Source of the DNA: Verrucomicrobia bacterium 12-59-8
GTDB lineage: Bacteria > Verrucomicrobiota > Verrucomicrobiae > Verrucomicrobiales > Verrucomicrobiaceae
NCBI GenBank assembly: GCA_002279765.1
Contig: NCCR01000299.1
Coordinates: 1 to 10,188, forward strand
Length of the DNA: 10,188 nucleotides
Direction of reading: 5' to 3'
Numbering within the stretch: the first letter of the stretch is position 1; each line of letters begins with the position of its first letter. Of the stretch, positions 5,278 through 10,188 are shown piece by piece. The notes below the pieces were generated by a model. That model saw only the letters and a list, made by a program, of their open reading frames with translations. It was not told where the DNA came from and did not search any database. The position numbers and the translations under genes were made by a program.

Positions 5278-6399
5278 CTATGCAGCCGCGCTGGCCTGCT
5301 TCCAAATTCGCGGTGCCTTGGCTACGACTCGCGCCTGTGCGCTCGTATCCAAATGCACATAGCGGCGGTGCGCTTCATCGGTGGAATGCCCGCTCATGGC
5401 CTTCGTGGCTGGTCACTGCATCCCTGGAGACATACGAAGCGCTGGCGCAATCGCTCGCCGCCGATTCCACGAAGCTCAAAGCGCTGAAACGGCGGCCCTT
5501 GCCCTTCCGGGCTTCGCCTAGCTCGCGGTCAATGCCCGCCTTTTCCAGCAGCCGGGCAAACGCATTCGACAACCCGCCAGCGCTGCCGGACTTCTTTCCA
5601 TAGAGCGAAGGGAAAAGCGGGGCATCCTTCTTCATGGGGATGGTCAGGCTTTTGAGATAGTCCCGCAGATCGGACGCCATCACGACAACGGTTTCGCGTT
5701 CGGTAGCGCGCTGCTTCCGGTGCGCTGTCTTTGCCTCGCGGAAGCGAAGCAGTTTCCCGCCTTCGATGTTCTGGCGCGAAAGATTCGCGGCATCGTTCAA
5801 ACGAATGCCAGTGTGATAGGCAAAGAGAATCATGCCCTGCCATTCGGTGTCCGCCACGGAGAGCAAGGCTTTCACCTGCGCATCGGTGAACGGGCGGCGT
5901 TCCTCGCTCGTAGCGCTGGCGAGTGGCTTCACGGCCTGAACCGGGTTGGAGAGAATGACCGCCTTCCGGCGCGCATCCTCGAAAACGCCGTTGAGTACTT
6001 TGAGCGCAAAGCCTGCTGTGCCTGCTGTCTTGCCCGCCTTCATCTCCGCATCACGGAAGGATTCGACCTCCTGCGCTGACACACTGGCAATGCGGGCGTT
6101 TGAACGTGGCCGCGTGCTTCCAGGCTGGTAACGTAGTCTGTGAAATGCTCACGGGTGGAACGGGTGTCCAGCCCTTCGCCATGCGTGCGCTCCATGAGAT
6201 CATTGAGCATCTTCACAGCGGCGGCACGGGTGAGTTCTGCCCCCTTGGCTTTCTTCGCGGCTTCCTCGAAAGCCTCCGCTGCCTTCATAGCCAGTTTGCG
6301 GTCTTCCAGCTTCGTAGAACGCTTTGACTGCTTTCCCGTTTCATCGGTGAAGCAAGCCGTCCAAAAGGGCGATTTCGGGTGTTTCCAGACAGAAGCCAT
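5278..6399 (-). pseudogene. Degraded tyrosine recombinase (phage-type integrase)
   Basis: Three same-strand segments in two frames together resemble one integrase. Segment 1 (6399 to about 6100) begins MASVWKHPKSPFWTA and holds the N-terminal arm domain and the start of the core-binding domain. Segment 2 (about 6100 to 5400) picks up in another frame with NARIASVSAQEVESFRDAE. It carries TGIRLNDAANL (catalytic Arg box I) and the beta-hairpin lysine AKT. Segment 3 (5397-5278) returns to the first frame with SGHSTDEAHRRYVHLD, holding the GHS motif and the likely nucleophile Tyr. Compared with the family, roughly 20 residues of the core-binding domain are missing at the first junction, and the HSLRH box expected after RRFSALSF (about 5475) is absent. 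The gene cannot encode an active enzyme unless these are sequence errors. It is adjacent to a tRNA fragment, as expected for an element border. Confidence 0.8.
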
Positions 6400-6416
6400 A
6401 TTCGATGCCGAAAACG

Positions 6417-6436
6417 GTAAGAATAAAAGTAAGAAT
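6417..6436. repeat. Tandem GTAAGAAT pair upstream of integrase
   Basis: GTAAGAAT occurs at 6417-6424 and again at 6429-6436, a 12-base period, between the integrase start and the tRNA fragment. Recombinase arm sites are often short direct repeats in this position, so these are weak candidates for arm-type binding sites. Two copies in AT-rich sequence may be chance. Confidence 0.25.
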
Positions 6437-6503
6437 GTCCACCCTTGTTTTTAGGCGTCCAGTTTTGTCTTTTCCCCAGTGAAATGATTTCTCAAACGGG
6501 GGA

Positions 6504-6526
6504 GGATAGAAACCCTCGTTCTATCC
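6504..6526. other. Candidate attachment core site
   Basis: A perfect inverted repeat has arms ggatagaa (6504-6511) and ttctatcc (6519-6526) around the seven-base spacer accctcg. Inverted 8-bp arms around a 6-8 bp spacer is the usual layout of a tyrosine recombinase core site, where strand exchange occurs across the spacer. The right arm and spacer are tRNA D-arm and 5' anticodon-stem sequence. The left arm is foreign to a tRNA. This is what a junction between chromosome and element would look like. The role is inferred. Confidence 0.45.
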
Positions 6527-6542
6527 ATTGAACTACGGAGAC
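6508..6542 (-). tRNA. 5' half of a tRNA-Arg-like gene (truncated)
   Basis: Read on the minus strand from 6542 there is acceptor strand GTCTCCG, TA, D-stem GTTC, loop AATGGATA, D-stem GAAC, then G and AGGGT as the 5' side of an anticodon stem, followed by TTC. The D-loop AATGGATAGA is typical of bacterial arginine tRNAs. Sequence after the anticodon-loop start (from about 6508 leftward) does not pair with AGGGT. No T-arm GTTCGA sequence and no 3' acceptor strand complementary to GTCTCCG follow. The gene is therefore cut in its anticodon loop, next to an integrase. The missing 3' half is not elsewhere in the window. Confidence 0.65.
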
Positions 6543-6655
6543 AAACGGAACACCCGGCACGTTTCCACCGGTTCAGCCCATCATTCAACTTCGGAATGCA
6601 GGTTGCACTTTTTTCAGCCGTTCCCAGCCATTCGCATCCAAATCAACCGCCATTC

Positions 6656-8101
6656 ATGAATTCCAGCATGCTCTCACGTCGTCGTTTCCTCACCACCACC
6701 GCCGGCCTCGCCGCCTCCGCCTTCACCGGCCCCAATCTCCTCCTTCGCGGCCAGGACACCGCCGCCAAGCGCCTCAACCTCGTCCAAATCGGCGCCAACG
6801 GCAAAGGCCTCGCCGACACCGGCATGGTCACCCTCAATCACAACATCATCGCCATGGTCGATGTGGACACCAAGCGCCTCGATGAAGCCGCCAAAAAGCG
6901 CGAAAAGCACCACCTCGACTCCTCCCAGCCCGCTCCCCCCGCCCCCAAGCTCTACCAGGACTTCCGCAAAATGTTCGACGAAATGTCGAACCAGATCGAC
7001 GGCGTCATCGTCTCCACCCCCGATCACACCCACTACCTCGCCGCCATGCACGCCATCAAGCACGGCAAGCACGTCTGCGTCCAGAAACCCCTCTGCAATT
7101 ACATCTCCGAGGTCCGCGACCTCCACCGCGCCGCCAAAGACGCCAAAATCGTCACCCAGATGGGCAATCAGGGCCGCACCATGGACGGCCAGCGCATGGC
7201 CAAAGAATGGATCGAGCAGGGTGCCATCGGCACCCTCAAAGAAATCCGCCTCTGGACCAACCGCCCCATCTGGCCCCAGGGCCCCATCAAGAAAAAGCTC
7301 GTCGAATGCCCCGCCAATCTCGACTGGGACCTCTGGCTCTCCTGCGAGCCCTCCGAGCCCTACTTCGAGTTCGACCTCGACCCCGTCACCGCCAAAAAGA
7401 AGCAGCGCTCCCCCGGCCCCGCCCCCTTCAACTGGCGCGGCTGGTGGCAGTTCGGCTCCGGCGCCCTCGGCGACATGGGCTGCCACATCATGGACTCCAC
7501 CTTCTCCATCCTCGGCCAGCTCATCCCTGAAAAGATCGAAGCCGAATCCGGGCCCATCAATGATCTGAACGCCCCCATGTGGAGCAAGCTCGTTTACCAC
7601 ATGCCCGCCGGCAAACACCCCGCCCTCACCGTCACCTGGCACGACGGCGAAAAAGACGGCCTCCCCAATAAGCCCGAGCGCCACCCCGACATCCCCGAAG
7701 ACACCTTCAAAAAAGCCACCTCCGGCATGATGTTCATCGGCACCGACGGCGTCATCTTCGAAGGCGACGCCTACTGCAAGAGCCCCATCGTCTATCCCCT
7801 GGAAAAATACACCCAGGTCCGCCTCGACATGAAGTCCGGCAAGATCAAGCAGACCGAAACCCGCTCCGTCATGCCCGACAATCCCCAGGGCGAGTGGGCC
7901 CATCACATCGTCAATGGCGGCCTCCCCTCCTCAAACTTCGACTACTCCGCCCCCCTCACCGAATTCGTCCTCCTCGGCAATCTCGCCATCCGCGCCCAGC
8001 AGACCGTCCAGTGGGACAAATCCGCCATGAAAGTCACCAACGTCGAAGCCCCCAACCAATTCATCACCCGCCCCTCCTACCGCGACGGCTGGAAAGCCTA
8101 A
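6656..8101 (+). CDS. Tat-exported Gfo/Idh/MocA family oxidoreductase
   Basis: The product is a 481-residue NAD(P)-dependent sugar or cyclitol oxidoreductase-like protein. The N-terminus has a twin-arginine signal (SRRRFLTTTAGLAASAF, residues 7-23), so the folded enzyme is probably exported with its cofactor. The Rossmann domain follows, with the dinucleotide loop around GANGKG (46-51), then STPDHTHYLAAMHAIKHGKH (120-139) and the family catalytic motif, here QKP (143-145) in place of EKP. The C-terminal domain shows GDMGCHIMD (272-280), a typical substrate-pocket segment. Length fits the exported subfamily. I start at the ATG at 6656; a frame start at 6596 would bury the Tat signal, and an ATG at 6668 is possible. 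No Shine-Dalgarno sequence is seen. The substrate cannot be told. The codons are almost all C- or G-ending, unlike the genes to the left. Confidence 0.92.
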   Translation: MNSSMLSRRRFLTTTAGLAASAFTGPNLLLRGQDTAAKRLNLVQIGANGKGLADTGMVTLNHNIIAMVDVDTKRLDEAAKKREKHHLDSSQPAPPAPKLYQDFRKMFDEMSNQIDGVIVSTPDHTHYLAAMHAIKHGKHVCVQKPLCNYISEVRDLHRAAKDAKIVTQMGNQGRTMDGQRMAKEWIEQGAIGTLKEIRLWTNRPIWPQGPIKKKLVECPANLDWDLWLSCEPSEPYFEFDLDPVTAKKKQRSPGPAPFNWRGWWQFGSGALGDMGCHIMDSTFSILGQLIPEKIEAESGPINDLNAPMWSKLVYHMPAGKHPALTVTWHDGEKDGLPNKPERHPDIPEDTFKKATSGMMFIGTDGVIFEGDAYCKSPIVYPLEKYTQVRLDMKSGKIKQTETRSVMPDNPQGEWAHHIVNGGLPSSNFDYSAPLTEFVLLGNLAIRAQQTVQWDKSAMKVTNVEAPNQFITRPSYRDGWKA

Positions 8102-8206
8102 CCCCAGCTCCGCTGCAAATCCGGCACCTCAAAAATCAAAAATCGATTGCTCATCAATCGTCAATCGCTCACACCCAAGACTCTCATAAGCCCAAAAAAT
8201 TGACCC

Positions 8207-8239
8207 TCCATCCTTCGCAATCTTTCTGCGAAGGATGGA
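8207..8239. repeat. 13-bp perfect hairpin
   Basis: Arms tccatccttcgca (8207-8219) and tgcgaaggatgga (8227-8239) enclose the loop atctttc. It lies 105 bases after the oxidoreductase stop. No T run follows on the plus strand. On the minus strand a six-base T run begins ten bases after the stem, which is too far for a standard terminator. It may be an extragenic palindrome. Confidence 0.5.
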
Positions 8240-8297
8240 TCAGCCCGTCCGGGTAAGCGCGTTCAGAAATGAGCGCCCCACATCACCCATCAAACCA

Positions 8298-8327
8298 AAA
8301 CGGCAGCGGTTCACCCCGCTGCCGTTT
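8298..8327 (+). terminator. Candidate intrinsic terminator, possibly bidirectional
   Basis: Arms aaacggcagcgg (8298-8309) and ccgctgccgttt (8316-8327) form a 12-bp stem with the loop ttcacc. An A run precedes it and TTTCGTT follows it, so it could act on either strand, although the T tract is short. It is the best terminator candidate for the oxidoreductase gene, about 200 bases after its stop. Confidence 0.55.
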
Positions 8328-8369
8328 CGTTCATGCCCGTGAAACGGGCTGCCAGCCCGTCCCTCCGGC

Positions 8370-8461
8370 AGGTAGGGAGGCTTGTCCCCAAGCCTCCGCC
8401 GAACATCCGCCAGCCCTCTTTCCACAAGGTAGGGAGGCTTGTCCCCAAGCCTCCGCCGAAC
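8370..8461. repeat. Two identical 35-base hairpin repeats
   Basis: The 35 bases at 8370-8404 recur without change at 8427-8461, a 57-base period. Each copy contains a 9-bp stem, ggaggcttg paired with caagcctcc, around a four-base loop. The 22 bases between copies are unrelated. Identity of both copies suggests recent duplication or selection. The form is that of an extragenic palindromic repeat family; no transposase is nearby. Confidence 0.8.
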
Positions 8462-8611
8462 TTCTCCACGTACCCACATCCCCAAAGCGCATCACGAAGA
8501 CGCCAGTAAAGGGGTCCGCTCCTCGCGAAGCGCGCCGAAGGCAATCCCCTGAGCGGCGCTCCGCCATCCCCCACCGCACCGCGCAAAGGCAGCTACCCAC
8601 ACCTGGATTGA

Positions 8612-8656
8612 AGCGCCAAAGGCGCGACCTATCGCAGCCCAGGGCAACGCCCTGGG
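8612..8656. repeat. Two-hairpin extragenic repeat, copy 1
   Basis: The first hairpin is gcgcc-aaa-ggcgc (8613-8625). The second is cccagggc-aac-gccctggg (8638-8656), after a linker containing gacctatcgca. The first 31 bases (8612-8642) are identical to 9051-9081. The second hairpin is intact here and broken in the other copy. Confidence 0.7.
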
Positions 8657-8694
8657 TACCGCACCGCCCACGCGCCCTTCGTAGCTTTAGCGAA

Positions 8695-9030
8695 GAATGG
8701 GCCCTCCACTGCGCCATCGACATGCAACGCACCGCCAAAGCCTACAACACCGGCAAGCCCCAGGAAGAGCACATCCTCCAATGCATCGGCCTCGGCTACG
8801 GCCCCCTCCTCCGCATCGGCGACGACGATGTCTTCGGCCCAGAAGTCAACGCCGCCAGCAAACTCGGCGAAGACAGCGCCCACCCCTGGGAAATCCTCGT
8901 CACCGAATCCGTCCAAGCCGCAGCAGAATCAGCCGCAGAAGAAGAAAAAATCCCCGCCCTCCTCTTCCAGCCCATCCCAGACATCCCACCCGGCGCCAAC
9001 AGCGCCGCCCGCCTGCTCTACGATCTCTGA
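8695..9030 (+). pseudogene. 3' remnant of a class III adenylate/guanylate cyclase gene
   Basis: The frame encodes about 111 residues resembling the last part of a class III nucleotide cyclase catalytic domain. They include ALHCAIDMQR, then CIGLGYGPLLRIGDDDVFG and EVNAASKLGEDSAHPWEILVTES. The asparagine of the VNxAS segment that contacts substrate in this family is present, and lysine stands where arginine is usual. The N-terminal half of the domain, including the first metal-binding aspartate, is absent. Upstream, the same open frame reads through repeats that are not protein-like, and the homology begins abruptly beside a hairpin sequence (ttcgtagctttagcgaag, 8678-8695). I therefore call it a remnant that lost its 5' part. 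The frame could be translated from 8269, but such a product would lack the catalytic metal site. A divergent intact partner domain elsewhere cannot be excluded. Confidence 0.65.
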
Positions 9031-9050
9031 AAAAAAGCAGCCGCAGCGTC

Positions 9051-9081
9051 AGCGCCAAAGGCGCGACCTATCGCAGCCCAG
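9051..9081. repeat. Two-hairpin extragenic repeat, copy 2
   Basis: This is the second copy of the element at 8612, identical over 31 bases and then diverging. The second hairpin is decayed here. It lies in the 267-base gap (9031-9297) between the cyclase remnant and the PadR gene. The gap also holds a cgtagcttcagc sequence at about 9205 that resembles the one flanking the cyclase remnant at 8680. I see no gene in this gap. Confidence 0.7.
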
Positions 9082-9263
9082 CGCAACGCCCGGTACGGCA
9101 CCGTCCCCATTCGGACAGCAGACACAACGCAGCCTCCGCAAGCGGCGTCCACCAGCAGCGTCTTCCCGCCATCCTCTCCCTCCTTTCTGCTGCAACTTTC
9201 CTGCGTAGCTTCAGCAAAAAAGGCTCCTGACCTCGCCTTTCGTAGCAGGCAACAAATTGGGCC

Positions 9264-9293
9264 TTGCATTTAGTATGCACTGTTGCATACTAT
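9264..9293 (+). promoter_or_regulatory. Promoter with overlapping PadR-type operator
   Basis: A perfect dyad has arms tagtatgca (9271-9279) and tgcatacta (9284-9292) with a four-base centre. It ends five bases before the ATG at 9298, where a ribosome-binding site would normally sit. TTGCAT (9264-9269) and TACTAT (9288-9293), 18 bases apart, could be -35 and -10 boxes. If so, the dyad covers the promoter and the transcript would start at or very near the ATG. Autorepression by the PadR product is the natural reading; it is inferred from family habit. Confidence 0.65.
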
Positions 9294-9297
9294 TTTC

Positions 9298-9591
9298 ATG
9301 AAGGTTCCTTCCCCCACAGAATTCGATCTGCTATCCGCGCTAGGGATGCGCGAGGTAAGCGGGCGTGATCTCGCCAAACGCTACGAGGAAGAAACCGGCA
9401 AATCCATGTCCTATGGCACGCTCTACACCGCCATGCGCAGATTGAAAGATGGCGGTTGGGTAACTGCACGCGATGATGAAGATGGCGACCGCCGCGTGCG
9501 CTATTTCAAATTGAGCGGTGCTGGTGCCACCGCGCTTCCGAAGTTGATTAAACTGCAAAGCGATTTCGCACTCGGGGAGGTGGTGGTATGA
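9298..9591 (+). CDS. PadR-family transcriptional repressor
   Basis: The product is a 97-residue winged helix-turn-helix protein. FDLLSALGMREVSGRDLAKRYEEETG (residues 9-34) forms the first helices. SYGTLYTAMRRLKDGGWV (38-55) is the PadR recognition helix, and DRRVRYFKLSGAG (64-76) is the wing with the family pattern. The remaining C-terminal helix is short, as in the compact PadR subgroup. PadR proteins usually repress a neighbouring gene and their own promoter, and a small ligand often relieves the repression. I chose the ATG at 9298; the TTG at 9283 lies inside the dyad operator. The stop overlaps the next start as ATGA, so the two genes are translationally coupled and share regulation. Confidence 0.9.
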   Translation: MKVPSPTEFDLLSALGMREVSGRDLAKRYEEETGKSMSYGTLYTAMRRLKDGGWVTARDDEDGDRRVRYFKLSGAGATALPKLIKLQSDFALGEVVV

Positions 9592-10067
9592 AAATACTTT
9601 TTTTTACGGTCACCCTGATTATAATGATCAGTGGCTCACACTTTGTTCAGTCTGTTATTGGGCGGGTTCCAACATTTACCCATGCGGCTCTCATATGGGA
9701 GGAGCAGGAAGGCACCTTAATTTTACAAATGTTTGGTATTTCAGCAGCGGTGCTCGCCATGGTCCTCACTGTCCTGCATACTATGACATCCGCTGGATCA
9801 TCGATAAATTCGATTGTTAACGCACCGTTGAACACTTTGGCGGCAATGAGGTGGCTTATCTCACGTGCTAAGCGCGACGAAATTGATCTGATCATTCACG
9901 ATCTCAAAGAAGACAAAGCCGAGATGCTGTGCCAAAAGCACTCAAAAACATTTATTTTCCTCGTTCTTTCTTGGCACGTTACACGAACAATCTGCGCCTA
10001 TGTGTGGGATGGCGTCGGCAGCATCGTTAGTAAGGTGATCCCCCTCGCGAAGTATCTGCCGAAATAG
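9588..10067 (+). CDS. Small membrane protein paired with PadR
   Basis: The product is a 159-residue protein with hydrophobic segments at about 3-22 and 46-66 and a third, weaker one at about 121-140. Between the second and third is a soluble part with DEIDLIIHDLKEDKAEMLCQ. That segment resembles the D-L-x-E-(D/E) stretch seen before membrane helices in proteins encoded beside PadR regulators. I make this comparison from memory, not from an alignment. A good Shine-Dalgarno GGGGAGG (9574-9580) lies seven bases before the ATG, inside the padR gene. The ATGA overlap makes this the likely main target of the PadR repressor. It is less GC-rich than the oxidoreductase gene. The family and the physiological role are unknown to me. 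Confidence 0.7.
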   Translation: MKILFFTVTLIIMISGSHFVQSVIGRVPTFTHAALIWEEQEGTLILQMFGISAAVLAMVLTVLHTMTSAGSSINSIVNAPLNTLAAMRWLISRAKRDEIDLIIHDLKEDKAEMLCQKHSKTFIFLVLSWHVTRTICAYVWDGVGSIVSKVIPLAKYLPK

Positions 10068-10109
10068 CAGCTTTCCTTTGCATCGCTGATTTACGTTTAA
10101 TTGCTTTGA

Positions 10110-10126
10110 GGGCAGGCCTCTTGCCC
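10110..10126 (+). other. Short hairpin after the membrane protein gene
   Basis: Arms gggca (10110-10114) and tgccc (10122-10126) with the loop ggcctct lie about 40 bases after the stop at 10067. There is no T tract. It could be a weak terminator or chance. Nothing else is visible in the final 120 bases. Confidence 0.2.
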
Positions 10127-10188
10127 CCCATTCGAGACAGAGCAGCCTCAGTCTCTACAAAATGTCCTGTCGGGAGTATACAATCTGC

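Larger units (their letters stand above)
8102..8694. other. Repeat-rich non-coding region
   Basis: These 593 bases between the oxidoreductase gene and the cyclase remnant hold no gene that I can support. The frame open from 8269 has no start context, and its upper part simply translates hairpins and repeats. Contents in order are a 13-bp hairpin (8207-8239), a terminator-like hairpin (8298-8327), a 7-bp hairpin acgggct/agcccgt (8344-8360), two copies of a 35-base repeat (8370-8461), and a two-hairpin repeat (8612-8656). Confidence 0.6.

Noticed and set aside
5032..5603. Plus-strand frames overlapping the end of the integrase
   Set aside because: Integrase motifs on the minus strand (GHS, RRYVH) explain this DNA.
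6470..6542. A complete tRNA gene
   Set aside because: Only the acceptor 5' strand, the D-arm and half of the anticodon stem are present. The T-arm and 3' acceptor strand are missing.
6861..7568. A Ser/Pro/Thr-rich open frame overlapping the oxidoreductase on the plus strand
   Set aside because: It is a low-complexity shadow of the same biased codons in another phase.
6674..7906. A 410-codon open frame on the minus strand opposite the oxidoreductase gene
   Set aside because: It is a by-product of the strong C-ending codon bias of the real gene. The translation is a monotonous Gly/Val/Ala/Asp/Glu mix without domain motifs.
8370..8461. Possible CRISPR array
   Set aside because: There are only two repeats, the 22-base gap is short, and no cas gene is present. 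The repeat looks like an extragenic hairpin family.
8269..8694. N-terminal extension of the cyclase frame
   Set aside because: It translates repeats twice (the same peptide appears from each 35-base copy) and hairpins, and shows no cyclase domain.

Overview
The window looks like a chromosomal segment of a Verrucomicrobia-type (PVC group) bacterium. It carries a decayed integrated element on the left (about 1-6510) and ordinary chromosome on the right (about 6545-10188). The taxonomic guess rests on three things: a Tat-exported Gfo/Idh/MocA oxidoreductase with the variant motif QKP, an integrase opening with MASVWKHPKSPFWTA, and GC-rich extragenic hairpin repeats of a kind I associate with these genomes. 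It is inference, not a search result.

Left part. On the plus strand lie a 5'-truncated gene of unknown function (1-774), a spacer with five AGCGTG/C repeats (818-941), an excisionase-like helix-turn-helix gene (992-1243) and a gene with HUH-endonuclease-like motifs (HQH and YLSK, 1343-2134). This resembles the control and replication end of a small integrative element. From 2272 to 5181 all genes are on the minus strand: a small unknown protein, a lipoprotein, two exported proteins and another small unknown protein. Between and after them sit two related long palindromes (2682-2711 and 4780-4805) and a gene-free stretch with serial hairpins (4439-4602).

Element border. A tyrosine recombinase gene (5278-6399, minus) is broken: its two halves are in different frames, the core-binding region is shortened, the HxxR box is missing, and the GHS...Y end lies in a third segment. 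About 110 bp upstream of its start is the 5' half of a tRNA-Arg-like gene (6508-6542, minus). It breaks off in the anticodon loop, inside an 8-bp inverted repeat around a 7-bp spacer, which has the form of a recombinase core site. I read this as one attachment junction of the element.

Right part. The oxidoreductase gene (6656-8101) has very strong C-ending codon bias. It is followed by about 600 bp of hairpins and repeats, including a 35-bp direct repeat and a two-hairpin repeat. The 3' remnant of a class III nucleotide cyclase gene (8695-9030) follows, then a second copy of the two-hairpin repeat. The window ends with a compact two-gene unit: a PadR-type repressor (9298-9591) with a perfect dyad just before its start codon, overlapping by ATGA a small membrane protein gene (9588-10067).
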